64,000 bases of DNA from a candidate division CSSED10-310 bacterium. Its GTDB lineage: Bacteria; CSSED10-310; JAFGJC01. Numbering within the stretch: position 1 is the stretch's first letter; every line of letters begins with the position of its first letter. The notes under the pieces were generated by a model that was given only the letters and a program-made list of their open reading frames with translations, searched no databases and was not told the DNA's origin. The position numbers were made by a program, and so were the translations under genes. Below are positions 52,368 to 61,440 of the stretch, piece after piece. The stretch covers positions 1-64,000 of the forward strand of contig JAFGLW010000001.1 of NCBI GenBank assembly GCA_016927905.1. Reading direction: 5' to 3'.

Positions 52368-54326
52368 CTAAAGATTTCCGCCTTGTTCCGGCTCCGGATT
52401 GGAATTTTCGTCCGGATCACCGGACTGGTCGGTTTCGGGAGGTTCGGAAGGTGCATCGGTCTGTTCCGGTTCTGTTTTTTCGGGAGATTGTTTGTCTTTT
52501 TTCGAGGGTTTTTTGGTTTTTGTGGATTCGGGGGCGGATTTGGATTCGGTGGTCTTGAAACCGATGTTTTTCAATAGGTCTTCCGAGTTGATGATATCGC
52601 CCATGGTCGAACGGCCGACCTTCAGCACATTCCGAATGTCGCCCTCCTCTACCTCCAGCCGTTCCATCTCCTCAAGGAACGCGCGAACGGACAGACCGAT
52701 CCTGCGTTCATCCACATCCACCTTGATAACTTTCATGGTCAGTTCATCACCTACATTGCACACTTCATCCGGTTTATCGATGCGTTCTTTACATAGTTCC
52801 GAGATATGAACCAGACCCTCAATTTTGCCTTCCAGCTCAACGAATGCGCCAAAATCAGTCAAGCGCACGACCTTACCCTTGACGTTGTTTCCGATGAAGA
52901 ATCGATCCTCGACATCTTCCCAGGGATTCTTCTGGAGTTGTTTCAATCCAAGAGACAGGCGTTCATTTTCGACATCGATCTCCAGAACAACCGTTTCGAC
53001 TACATCGCCCTTTTTCAGAACTTCGCTGGGGTGATTGATGCGCCGTGTCCAGGACATATCGGAGATATGGATAAGGCCGTCGATACCTTCTTCGAGAGCG
53101 ACGAAAGCTCCGAAATTGGTCAGGTTCCGGACCTTTCCGGAAACCCTCGTGCCGATGGGATATTTCTCTTCCACCAGCGCCCATGGATTCGTCTCGCATT
53201 GTTTAATGCCCAGACTGATCCGCTTCTTATCTTTATCCAGCTCCAGAACCTTGGCTTCAACGTTATCTCCGATGGAAACGATTTTCGATGGATGTTTCAC
53301 CCGTCTGGACCAGGTCATTTCCGAGACATGAACCAGTCCTTCCACGCCTTCCTCGAGTTCGATGAAAGCGCCGTAATCCGTCAGGCTGATCACTTTCCCG
53401 TTGATCACCGATCCGATCGGGTATTTCTCCTCCACCGCTTCCCACGGGTCCGATGATTTCTGTTTCAGTCCCAGTGAAACCCGTTCATTTTCGCGGTCGA
53501 ATTTCAGAACCATGACTTCCAGGTTATCCCCGATCTTGATCATTTCACTGGGATGATTAACCCGGCCCCAGGACATGTCGGTTATATGCAGCAGGCCGTC
53601 GATGCCGCCCAGATCGATAAATGCTCCGTATTCGGTGATATTTTTCACCACCCCTTCCACCAGTGCGCCTTCCTCCAGAGCTTTCAAGGTTGATTCTTTG
53701 GTTCGTTGCCGTTCGTCTTCGAGAATCACGCGCCGGGACAGAACGATATTGCCCCTGCGTTTGTTCAGCTTGATCACCTTCATTCTAAGCGTTTGACCGA
53801 TCAATCGTTCCGGGTCCCGCACGGGTCTCAAATCGATCTGAGATCCCGGAAGAAAGGCTCTGACGCCGATATCCACCGTCAAGCCGCCTTTAATCCGGTC
53901 AATGACCCTTCCTTCAATAATCTCCTCATTTTCATAGACCCGGCTGATTTCGTCCCATATCTTGATTTTGTCGGCTTTTTCTTTGGATAACACAACCAGC
54001 CCATCTGAATCTTCGGATTTTTCCAGATAGACATCAATCTGATCGCCCACTTTCAGTGTTTCAGCTTCCAACATATTGCGAAATTCTTCAATCGGAATGA
54101 TCCCTTCAGATTTATATCCGACGTCCACCAGCACTTCGTTTTCGTTTATCTGAAGAACCTTTCCCTTCACCACCTGACCTTCGGTGATATTTCTGAAAGA
54201 TTCCTCATATAATTTGTCCATCGTTTCCGGATCGATATCCAGTCCCCAGGCCTGGTCGAGTATTTTTTCCGGTTCCTTCCTGGCCTCTTTGGGCGCACTT
54301 CGCGGTTGTTCGGTTCTGTCCATCAT
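52368..54326 (-). CDS. rpsA: 30S ribosomal protein S1
   Basis: A 652-residue S1 with six S1/OB-fold repeats from about residue 33 to 560 (for example GQVVKGKVLQINENEVLVDVG, GALVEGVVKNITEYGAFIDLG, IGSVINGKVISLTDYGAFIE, IGTRVSGKVRNLTNFGAFVA). It binds mRNA leaders for initiation. After the repeats comes a ~70-residue Lys/Glu/Pro-rich, probably disordered tail. AAGGAGG precedes ATG 54326. Its promoter lies in the end of cmk, and its leader holds two hairpins. Confidence 0.97.
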   Translation of the reverse strand: MMDRTEQPRSAPKEARKEPEKILDQAWGLDIDPETMDKLYEESFRNITEGQVVKGKVLQINENEVLVDVGYKSEGIIPIEEFRNMLEAETLKVGDQIDVYLEKSEDSDGLVVLSKEKADKIKIWDEISRVYENEEIIEGRVIDRIKGGLTVDIGVRAFLPGSQIDLRPVRDPERLIGQTLRMKVIKLNKRRGNIVLSRRVILEDERQRTKESTLKALEEGALVEGVVKNITEYGAFIDLGGIDGLLHITDMSWGRVNHPSEMIKIGDNLEVMVLKFDRENERVSLGLKQKSSDPWEAVEEKYPIGSVINGKVISLTDYGAFIELEEGVEGLVHVSEMTWSRRVKHPSKIVSIGDNVEAKVLELDKDKKRISLGIKQCETNPWALVEEKYPIGTRVSGKVRNLTNFGAFVALEEGIDGLIHISDMSWTRRINHPSEVLKKGDVVETVVLEIDVENERLSLGLKQLQKNPWEDVEDRFFIGNNVKGKVVRLTDFGAFVELEGKIEGLVHISELCKERIDKPDEVCNVGDELTMKVIKVDVDERRIGLSVRAFLEEMERLEVEEGDIRNVLKVGRSTMGDIINSEDLLKNIGFKTTESKSAPESTKTKKPSKKDKQSPEKTEPEQTDAPSEPPETDQSGDPDENSNPEPEQGGNL

Positions 54327-54368
54327 ATAAGTTTAGTTCCTCCTTGTTCCGTGGATTTCCTTCTGGAT

Positions 54369-54420
54369 TTGAGTCGCAACTCAAGCAATCCCGACCTTAC
54401 CGGATTTGGGTAAAATCCGG
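54369..54420 (-). promoter_or_regulatory. Structured leader of rpsA (two hairpins)
   Basis: Two perfect inverted repeats lie between the rpsA promoter and its ribosome binding site: CCGGATTT/AAATCCGG with a 5-base loop (54400-54420) and TTGAGT/ACTCAA with a 4-base loop (54369-54384). Neither is followed by a T-run, so they are not terminators. In E. coli, S1 represses its own mRNA through leader hairpins; a similar role here is inference. Confidence 0.5.
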
Positions 54421-54433
54421 AAATTGGGCACCT

Positions 54434-54461
54434 ATCATAGCATTAAATCCGATTTGTTCAA
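54434..54461 (-). promoter_or_regulatory. Sigma-70-type promoter of rpsA
   Basis: The minus strand reads TTGAAC (54456-54461), a 16-base spacer and TATGAT (54434-54439), with the -35 box inside the cmk 3' end. It would give a leader of about 100 bases. Confidence 0.65.
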
Positions 54462-55174
54462 GCATTCTCGAAAAATATTTTCTCTTGATCAGTGCGGATG
54501 TCGCCTATGATGAATTCGACGACTTGGCTGACGGATAGATGTGTGGTATCAATAAGTTGAGCGTCCGGTGCGGGTTGAAGTGGAGAGATGGATCGATGGG
54601 CGTCCTGGTGATCCCGGCCGACCAGGTTGCGGTATACATCGTTCAGATTGCTTTTGATACCCCGTTCCCGATCCTCCCGCCAGCGTCTTTCAGCCCTTTC
54701 CCTGGGATCGGCTGTCAGAAAAAATTTCCAGCGGGCATCGGGAAAAACCACTGTTCCCATGTCTCTGCCTTCTGCGACAACGTTGCCTGCAATCCCGATT
54801 CTTCTCTGCCGTTTGGCGCAAAAGGCACGAACGCTTTTCAATGTCGAAAAATCGGAAGACAGTCTGCTGATGTCGGGCTGGCGTATCCGGGTCGTGACAT
54901 CCTCCTGGCCGATAAATATCGACATACCTTTCTTGGCATACATCATTCGGATATCCAGAGTTTTCAGCAGTTGAGCCAGCACCCGACTTTCGACGACCGG
55001 CAATCCGCTGCGCATGGCGGCGTATGCCACCGCCCGATACATGGCTCCCGTATCCAGGAATGTGTATCCCAGCCGAACTGCGACTTCCCGGGCAACGGTG
55101 CTTTTCCCCGATCCACCCGGCCCGTCAATGGTCACGACATCCAGCAGCTTTTTTCCGGATATCGAATCCTTCAT
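54458..55174 (-). CDS. cmk: Cytidylate kinase
   Basis: A 238-residue CMP/dCMP kinase. Walker A TIDGPGGSGKSTVAREVAVRLG, then FLDTGAMYRAVAYAAM, VAEGRDMGTVVFPDARWKFFLTA and REDRERGIKSNLNDVYRNLV... are standard. Overlaps der by ATGA. The cmk-rpsA order is common in bacteria. Confidence 0.97.
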   Translation of the reverse strand: MKDSISGKKLLDVVTIDGPGGSGKSTVAREVAVRLGYTFLDTGAMYRAVAYAAMRSGLPVVESRVLAQLLKTLDIRMMYAKKGMSIFIGQEDVTTRIRQPDISRLSSDFSTLKSVRAFCAKRQRRIGIAGNVVAEGRDMGTVVFPDARWKFFLTADPRERAERRWREDRERGIKSNLNDVYRNLVGRDHQDAHRSISPLQPAPDAQLIDTTHLSVSQVVEFIIGDIRTDQEKIFFENA

Positions 55175-56496
55175 GTCTGCCTTTTATGTTTGAATACGAG
55201 TCGTATCGGGCAACCTTTGAATCCGAATTCACTGCGGAGATTATTGATCAGGTAGCGTTTGTAAGAAAAGTGAATATTTCCCGATGTATTTGTGAAGACC
55301 AAAAAGGTCGGTGGCGCTGTCTCGATTTGTGTCGCATAGTAGAATTTGACAGCCCGCCGGTTTTTCTGCCTGGGGGGTGGATGGTGCTGCTGCATTTTTT
55401 GAAACAAACGGTTCAGGTCACTTGTGGCAATGCTTTTTTGCATGGTATCAACGATTTGATCCACTGCCGGAAAAATCTTGAATATCCTGTATTTTGTTTT
55501 GGCGGACATGGTGATTACCGGTGCCCAGATCATGAATGCGAACTTCCGTTCCGTATCATTGATGATTTTGCTGTGGTAAGCATCGTTCCGGGGTGTCAGA
55601 TCCCACTTATTGGCGGCGACGATACACCCTTTGCCGGCCTCAACAATATATCCTCCGACCCTGGCGTCCTGGGCGGTAATGCCTTCCCGCGCATCGATCA
55701 CCAGCACGGATACATCGCAACGGTCGATACTTTTAAGCGCTATGATGGAGGCGACCTTGTCGATCTTATTCTTCGTTTTGCCAAGCCGCCGGATGCCGGC
55801 CGTATCGATCAGCCGATAATTTCTTCCTTCATATCGATACACCGAATCAATTGAATCTCGAGTCGTTCCCGGCGCATCGGTGACGATGTGTCTTTCTTCT
55901 CCCAGCAACGCATTGATCAGGGACGATTTGCCGACATTGGAACGCCCGACCACGGCAATTGCCGTTTCCGGTTTGGTTCGTAACGGTTCGGCAGGGGATG
56001 GTTTTCCATGCTCCGAAATGGCGTCCAGCAACATATCGATCCCGATATTATGTTCAGCTGAAATGGGAAGCGGTTCGCCGAATCCGAGTTGCATGAATTC
56101 ATGGAGTGAACCACCCAATTTATCGTCGTCGACCTTGTTGGCGATCAGAATGACTGGTCTGCCGGTGGTTTTAAGGATTCGGGCGATTTCGTAATCACCG
56201 GTCAGCAAACCCGAGCGTGCATCGATCATGAACAGCGCCAGCTGTGCTTCGGCAATGGCAAGTCTGGTTTGTTCCTGCGCCGCTTTCGCGGGAGCGTCGT
56301 CGAATTCCGGATCGAGACCGCCCGTATCGATCAGAAGATATTGAATTCCGTTATGCTCAAACAGGGCCTTCTTGCGGTCACGTGTGACGCCGGGTGTGTT
56401 TTCTACGATGGCGGACCGGGTCCGGGTCAGCCGGTTGAACAGCGTTGATTTGCCGACGTTGATTCTGCCTACTATGCAAATGGTTGTGTGTTGCAT
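55171..56496 (-). CDS. der: GTPase Der (EngA)
   Basis: A 441-residue double-GTPase needed for 50S assembly. First G domain: G1 VGRINVGKSTLFNRL (residues 9-23), ending with NKVD near 120. Second G domain: VVGRSNVGKSSLINALL and DTAGIRR, with NKWD. A KH-like domain closes the protein (NTSGNIHFSYKRYLINNLRSEFG). Position 12 in the first G1 is Ile where Pro is nearly universal. ATG 56496 is preferred over an upstream frame start at 56547, which would overlap the preceding gene. Confidence 0.96.
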   Translation of the reverse strand: MQHTTICIVGRINVGKSTLFNRLTRTRSAIVENTPGVTRDRKKALFEHNGIQYLLIDTGGLDPEFDDAPAKAAQEQTRLAIAEAQLALFMIDARSGLLTGDYEIARILKTTGRPVILIANKVDDDKLGGSLHEFMQLGFGEPLPISAEHNIGIDMLLDAISEHGKPSPAEPLRTKPETAIAVVGRSNVGKSSLINALLGEERHIVTDAPGTTRDSIDSVYRYEGRNYRLIDTAGIRRLGKTKNKIDKVASIIALKSIDRCDVSVLVIDAREGITAQDARVGGYIVEAGKGCIVAANKWDLTPRNDAYHSKIINDTERKFAFMIWAPVITMSAKTKYRIFKIFPAVDQIVDTMQKSIATSDLNRLFQKMQQHHPPPRQKNRRAVKFYYATQIETAPPTFLVFTNTSGNIHFSYKRYLINNLRSEFGFKGCPIRLVFKHKRQT

Positions 56497-56515
56497 GCGC
56501 GGGTTCTCGAACGGG

Positions 56516-57157
56516 TCAGGCTCCCTCGAATTTCCTGAGGGCATCAATCAACTCTCTCGATATCAACACCAGGGTGTCATGAATCAATCCATCGATCGTC
56601 CGGGGTGTGGATGGAAATGGATTTCGGTGTAATCCCAGGAATGAAAATCTGGGGATGTATTTCTCACAGGTCCGGTCGGTATTGTATACCAGTTTCCCGG
56701 CCGGTACGTGATACAAGACAACCCGGATTCTCAAAGCGACGGGAAACCTGCGGTACCCGATGAACTTCTGTCCCAGAACCGGTTTGGATGAATCGACCCT
56801 GATTTCAGGCACTTCACCGCCGATCAGCCATTTCGGTGGAATCAATCCGGATTCGGGAGATATTGCGGATAACGCTTCACGGTAGATCCGATCGAAATCC
56901 ATCCCGGACTGTCCCGGGAAACTCCCTTCGAACGAATCCGATCGGCGATCGACTATAAATCCCGCCACATCCATTTTACGTTGTATCATGAAAGCGGTTT
57001 CGTCTGAAATTGCTGCGAGTATTTTCTCCGAACCCGGTTTGAACGGAAGAACCATGATTTTTTCATGGTCCCGGCTGGTCTGTGGATAGGCAACGGTCGT
57101 TATCAGCAGACCGATAAGGGCCATCCACATTAATGATGGACTGACGACACGTTTCAT
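56516..57157 (-). CDS. Exported hypothetical protein, possibly CsgG/TolB-N-like fold
   Basis: A 213-residue protein with a signal peptide (MWMALIGLLITTVAYPQ). After it, KIMVLPFKPGSEKILAAISDETAFMIQRKMDVAGFIVDRR, then LIGGEVPEIRVD and LRIRVVLYHVPAGKLVYNTD, follow the alternating strand/helix order of CsgG-type domains: first strand, long helix, a GG-V strand, and a final strand with the modified side. The similarity is by pattern only. It lies between der and a clearer CsgG-like gene on the same strand. Confidence 0.6.
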   Translation of the reverse strand: MKRVVSPSLMWMALIGLLITTVAYPQTSRDHEKIMVLPFKPGSEKILAAISDETAFMIQRKMDVAGFIVDRRSDSFEGSFPGQSGMDFDRIYREALSAISPESGLIPPKWLIGGEVPEIRVDSSKPVLGQKFIGYRRFPVALRIRVVLYHVPAGKLVYNTDRTCEKYIPRFSFLGLHRNPFPSTPRTIDGLIHDTLVLISRELIDALRKFEGA

Positions 57158-57228
57158 GGAGATCCTGCTGACAGAAAAGGCCGAGCATGGTTGACCGGCC
57201 TTGGATCGACGAACTGATTCAACGGATT

Positions 57229-57852
57229 TTATTCGAGAGCCGCTTCAATTTTCTTGGCCATCTCCTGGCATGCCACCCGCAGAACCTTCTGTGCCGCCTG
57301 TTCGTTGAAATCTTCTCCCCCGCCGTACCCTTTGACGAAGAGAGTAGGGCTGGCTTTTGTTCCTTCAGCCGAGTCGGCGAACACGATCTCACCGGTTTCG
57401 GCATCGACGATTCGGACATCGATTACAGCCTTGTAGGTTCTCAGTTTTCCGCTGACCTTTGGAATTCTACCGCCAACCTGTCTTTCGCCAAAAGATGAAA
57501 CGGTTCCCGTGATGATATAATCGACTCCAAGCATTCCGCCCATCTTGACATAGGTGTCCGGAGTGGTGAGACCGGATGCGGACAGGTTCTTCTCTTTCAT
57601 AATCGCGCCCAGCTTGTCACGTTCCATGCAGCGCAGGCTGGTGTTTTTGACCAGTTCTGTCGCCAGGACATCTGAAGCGGCATGCCCAAGCCGCCAACCT
57701 CCCCAACCGCCGGAAGTGTTATCGAAATCCATAATGGCTGCGAGAGGCCCTTCCTTGCTGGCTTTTTTGAAATCTTTTGCGCCCATCACGGCAACCGAAC
57801 AGACTGATATCGCACAAGCGAGCATCAGGATGAACAACACATTTCTTCTCAT
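57229..57852 (-). CDS. CsgG-family exported protein
   Basis: A 207-residue protein with a signal peptide (VLFILMLACAISVCSVAVMG). It carries a CsgG-type domain: LAAIMDFDNTSGGWGGWRLG, ASDVLATELVKNTSLRCMER, GVDYIITGTVSSFGERQ, and AVIDVRIVDAETGEIVFADSAEG. CsgG itself is the curli secretion pore, but most family members are of unknown use. No lipobox cysteine is apparent at the cleavage site. ATG 57852 is used because AAAGGAG abuts the ATG at 57858. Preceded by a good sigma-70 promoter. Confidence 0.85.
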   Translation of the reverse strand: MRRNVLFILMLACAISVCSVAVMGAKDFKKASKEGPLAAIMDFDNTSGGWGGWRLGHAASDVLATELVKNTSLRCMERDKLGAIMKEKNLSASGLTTPDTYVKMGGMLGVDYIITGTVSSFGERQVGGRIPKVSGKLRTYKAVIDVRIVDAETGEIVFADSAEGTKASPTLFVKGYGGGEDFNEQAAQKVLRVACQEMAKKIEAALE

Positions 57853-57909
57853 TTTCATCTCCTTTCAACGCGTTCCGTTAATTCTTCAAGGTGCTGTTTC
57901 CATATTCAA

Positions 57910-57938
57910 AATGTATTTTACTCCTGTTCAAATGTCAA
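57910..57938 (-). promoter_or_regulatory. Sigma-70-type promoter of the CsgG-like gene
   Basis: The minus strand has a perfect TTGACA (57933-57938), a 17-base spacer and TACATT (57910-57915), about 57 bases before the start codon. Confidence 0.7.
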
Positions 57939-57964
57939 TAAACGCCCGTGAGGACTCAATTTCT

Positions 57965-59188
57965 TCACCAGATGGTTATAAGTGCATCCAGGCGCTCCAT
58001 TGAATCAAACAGCTCCTCCCCCGTAATCAATTCCCCGGGCCTGAAAGCGCCATCCGGGTCCGTGCTGATCAAGTCGAGACCCAGGCACCACCGGATCGGT
58101 ACCGCTGCATAATGGGAATCCGATATGTCCGCAGGCAGCCGCGGGTATAAATATGGAGCGTGCAGATTCATCCGTTCTCCCAGCCGGTAGCAGGCCAGTG
58201 CCAGGTCGATTCTTCTGACTTTTGTTTTCGGCCTGAATCGATGGTCGCGACGCACGTCGATCAGGCCGTAAACCACAGCCCGAATGATTACATCGCGTGA
58301 AGGGCATCCCGTAATATCGATGATGACCGGAAGGGGAGCCGGAGCTTCGGGAAAATTGTACCGCCAATCGAAAAGCCGCACGAAATCCTCCCTGCTGATC
58401 CAGGGATCCGACCGCGCCGATTTCAGATCCGGTGGCAGGGTCTGGGCCAGTCGTGCTTCCCGAACCGAACGCAGCACCCGTTCAATCTCGGGATCCCGGT
58501 TGAGATTCAGTGCCGCCTGAAAGGATGATTCAGCCGACGTGTAATCCGTTATCCGCATGTAAAGATATCCCATGCGGATGAGCACCTCGAAGGTGCGCTC
58601 ATTTTCAGGGATCGTCTGGAGAATCCGGGCAGCCTCTGCCGGCCTGCCGATTTCATCCGTCCATTTGGCTTCCAGAATCACGGATTTGACCGGGTGCGGA
58701 GTCAGTTGATTTCTGAGATGGAGATATTGAATTGCCGTTTCCAGCCGATCTTCCAGCCGGTATGACATGGCCGCAGATTCCAGGGAGTTCGCGAGATGAC
58801 GGATTATTTCGAAATATCGGTCCAGGTGGGCCGGAGACGGGAAGATATCGATCGGCAAGTCTCGAAGCGAGATTGCGGCATTCGCAATTTCGTTCCGTTC
58901 CATCAGGATCAGAGCTCCGAGCCATCTCAGCGCATGGCATTCCGGCGCATCCATCAAACCCTGCCGAGCAACATCTTCTGCGCCTGTCAGATCCTGCCGG
59001 TCGATGAACTGGCAAACCTCAAGGACATATCCCCGGCACAAGCTTTGAAGATCCCACGACGGATCGGAACAGATATGGCGAAACTGGTTGCGATGCGGCT
59101 CGGTCCGATTGGAAATATGCCGGCATCCTGGAAACAGGATTGTCATAATGATCATAGCCGGAATGATGCCGGTCGGGCGTTTTTTCAT
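57965..59188 (-). CDS. Lipoprotein with TPR repeats and C-terminal SLH-like domain
   Basis: A 407-residue protein with a lipoprotein signal (MKKRPTGIIPAMIIMTILFPGC, Cys at the lipobox). The middle (about 40-250) is helical with TPR-like units such as MGYLYMRITDYTSAESSFQAALNLN. The C-terminal ~130 residues resemble surface-layer homology repeats: DVIIRAVVYGLIDVRRDHRFRPKTKVRRIDLALACYRL and IRWCLGLDLISTDPDGAFRPGELITGEELFD. In a diderm, such SLH-like domains often sit in the periplasm and bind the wall. ATG 59188 directly follows the hflX stop, so it is probably in that operon. Confidence 0.78.
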   Translation of the reverse strand: MKKRPTGIIPAMIIMTILFPGCRHISNRTEPHRNQFRHICSDPSWDLQSLCRGYVLEVCQFIDRQDLTGAEDVARQGLMDAPECHALRWLGALILMERNEIANAAISLRDLPIDIFPSPAHLDRYFEIIRHLANSLESAAMSYRLEDRLETAIQYLHLRNQLTPHPVKSVILEAKWTDEIGRPAEAARILQTIPENERTFEVLIRMGYLYMRITDYTSAESSFQAALNLNRDPEIERVLRSVREARLAQTLPPDLKSARSDPWISREDFVRLFDWRYNFPEAPAPLPVIIDITGCPSRDVIIRAVVYGLIDVRRDHRFRPKTKVRRIDLALACYRLGERMNLHAPYLYPRLPADISDSHYAAVPIRWCLGLDLISTDPDGAFRPGELITGEELFDSMERLDALITIW

Positions 59189-59189
59189 T

Positions 59190-60476
59190 CTAATCGTGTT
59201 CCTCACAGCAATAACGTTTCAGTCTGCCGGCCAGTTCCGTGCCAATCCGGGCCTTAACCCGGATGAAGCGCTCCCGATATTCGATATCCAAAATCTGTCC
59301 TGATTTTTGAATTGCTGCCAGCAGACTGGAATTTTCATATGGAATTATATAGATATTTTCGCGGGTCCTGGCGGTCTCGAATTCATCCAAAATATCGATC
59401 AGAGCGTTAATTCCCTGCCCGTCCTTTGCGCTGACCGCAACCGATCTGACCGCTCCGGAATCCGGAAGGATTCCCGGTTTCAGGTCATTGCCGACATCGA
59501 TCTTGTTCCAGACATAAATCATCGGTTTATCGGCGCATTTCAAATCGATCAGCACCCGGTTCACTTCCGAAATCTGACGGTCACGGGTTTCCGAGGCTGA
59601 ATTGATGATTTGAAGAATCAAATCCGCTTCGACAACTTCTTCCAGAGTGGCATAGAAAGCTGCTACGAGCTGGTGGGGAAGTCGTGAGATGAATCCCACG
59701 GTGTCGGAAATGGATACTTTCCGGTTGGAGGGCAGCTGGAGCAGGCGGATTGTGGGATCCAGTGTTGAGAAATACTGATTTTTCACATCCACGGAAGCTC
59801 CCGTCAACCGATTCAGCAATGTGGATTTACCAGCGTTGGTGTATCCGACCAGTGCAATTGACGTCAATCCCGATCTTTTCCTTCCCCGGCGCTGGATTCT
59901 CCTGCGATTGCTGATTTTTTCCAATTCGACTTTCAGTTTGTCCAGTTTCTGCCGTATCTTGCGCCGATCCACTTCCAACTGGGTTTCACCCGGTCCGCGC
60001 GTTCCGATACCAGCGCCCAGGCGACTGAGGTGGGTCCACATCCGGGTCAATCGAGGGAGAATGTAGGTCAATTGTGCAAGCTCCACCTGTATCTTCCCTT
60101 CCCTGGAACGAGCTCTCCGGGCAAAGATATCCAGAATTATTCCAGTGCGATCCAGGATCCTGGTTTCACAGATGGTCTCGAGGTTCCGTTGCTGTGCCGG
60201 TGACAGCGGTTCGTCGAACACAATCAGATCAGCATTCGCTGTTCGGGTGGTATCCCTGATATCCAGGGCTTTGCCCTTTCCCACGAAGGTACCGGCACTG
60301 ATGCGACCGACATCGCACAGAACCCGGCCCTTCACTTCAGCGCCCGCTGCACGGGTCAGAGCAGCCAGTTCGGAAAGGGATTCCTCGGCATCCGACCGGG
60401 TATCTCTTCCCTTTCTGATTCCGACAACGATCGCTGTTTCGGCAAATTGATCTTCCATCTGCATCGATCTAGCCAT
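59190..60476 (-). CDS. hflX: GTPase HflX
   Basis: A 428-residue ribosome-associated GTPase that can split stalled or heat-damaged ribosomes. N-terminal HflX domain (AGTFVGKGKALDI, VFDEPLSPAQQRNLE), a coiled linker (LEVDRRKIRQKLDKLKVELEKI) and a G domain with G1 GYTNAGKSTLLNRL, DTVGFISRLPHQLVAAFYATLEEV and NKID. A ~60-residue C-terminal domain follows. Overlaps miaA by 8 bases in the typical mutL-miaA-hflX order; no hfq gene stands between. Confidence 0.95.
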   Translation of the reverse strand: MARSMQMEDQFAETAIVVGIRKGRDTRSDAEESLSELAALTRAAGAEVKGRVLCDVGRISAGTFVGKGKALDIRDTTRTANADLIVFDEPLSPAQQRNLETICETRILDRTGIILDIFARRARSREGKIQVELAQLTYILPRLTRMWTHLSRLGAGIGTRGPGETQLEVDRRKIRQKLDKLKVELEKISNRRRIQRRGRKRSGLTSIALVGYTNAGKSTLLNRLTGASVDVKNQYFSTLDPTIRLLQLPSNRKVSISDTVGFISRLPHQLVAAFYATLEEVVEADLILQIINSASETRDRQISEVNRVLIDLKCADKPMIYVWNKIDVGNDLKPGILPDSGAVRSVAVSAKDGQGINALIDILDEFETARTRENIYIIPYENSSLLAAIQKSGQILDIEYRERFIRVKARIGTELAGRLKRYCCEEHD

Positions 60477-61440
60477 CCAGAAACGCTCTCAGCCGGCGCA
60501 CGATTATGTCGACTGTGGATTCAGGGTGATCGGGATCGTGATCGATCCAGATCGCATCGGATTCTTTTCTGAACCAGGTCAACTGGCGCTTGGAAAATCT
60601 TCTGGTATCGCGCTTGATCAATCGGGCTGCCTCGTTTCGGGTTATTTCCCGCGAGAGGTGTTTCAATACCTGTCGATACCCGATGGCGGACAGACCCGGT
60701 GCATCCGGACCGTATTTCACTACCAGGGACCGAACCTCCCGGATCAATCCCTCACCGATCATTCGATCGACTCTGGCGTCAATTCTTTTATAGAGGTTTG
60801 CTCTCGGAACATTCAGGACAAAAAACAAAACCCGGTACTTCCTTTTTTGAAAAGCGTGCCGGGACAATATCTCCGAAGCCTTTTCCGAACCGCATTGCAG
60901 AATTTCCAATGCCCGGATAATTCTGAATGCATCTTTCGGATGGATTGCACGAGCCCGGTCGGGATCGAGTTGCTGCAATCCGGCATAAAGTGTATCCAGG
61001 CCGTTCAGCCGAATCTTTTCTTTCAGTTCTTCCCGTATTACCGTTGCCCGATCGATTAAATCCGCTAGCCCGCCCACCAGAACACGCAGGTATAATCCGG
61101 TACCTCCGACAACCAGCGGCAAGGCGTCATTTTGCGTGATCCGCCGGATACACTGATCCGCTTTCCTGGCAAAATCTGCTGCTGAAAACCGCTGATCCGG
61201 ATTCAGAATATCTACAAGATGGTGGGGAATCGATCTTCGAAGCTCGGCGGAAGGTTTATCGGTACCGATATCCATGCCACAATAGATCTGTCTTGAATCG
61301 GCGGTAATGATTTCACATGCGGGGAACTGTCCGGACCGGCACAGTAACTCCGCCAGAGCACTTTTCCCGGAGCCGGTCGGTCCGGCCAAAATCATAATTC
61401 CGGATCTGGGTTCATGATGAAGGCCGTTTTCCGGTTTCAT
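60469..61440 (-). CDS. miaA: tRNA dimethylallyltransferase
   Basis: A 323-residue MiaA, which adds the isopentenyl group to A37 of tRNAs reading UNN codons. P-loop LAGPTGSGKSALAE (about residues 17-30), then TADSRQIYCGMDIGTDKPS, PHHLVDILNPDQRFSAADFA and VVGGTGLYLRVLV are all typical. ATG 61440 overlaps the mutL stop (ATGA). Confidence 0.96.
   Translation of the reverse strand: MKPENGLHHEPRSGIMILAGPTGSGKSALAELLCRSGQFPACEIITADSRQIYCGMDIGTDKPSAELRRSIPHHLVDILNPDQRFSAADFARKADQCIRRITQNDALPLVVGGTGLYLRVLVGGLADLIDRATVIREELKEKIRLNGLDTLYAGLQQLDPDRARAIHPKDAFRIIRALEILQCGSEKASEILSRHAFQKRKYRVLFFVLNVPRANLYKRIDARVDRMIGEGLIREVRSLVVKYGPDAPGLSAIGYRQVLKHLSREITRNEAARLIKRDTRRFSKRQLTWFRKESDAIWIDHDPDHPESTVDIIVRRLRAFLDG

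Noticed and set aside
54539-55255. 238-codon open frame on the plus strand
   Set aside because: Antisense to cmk, which has all its motifs.
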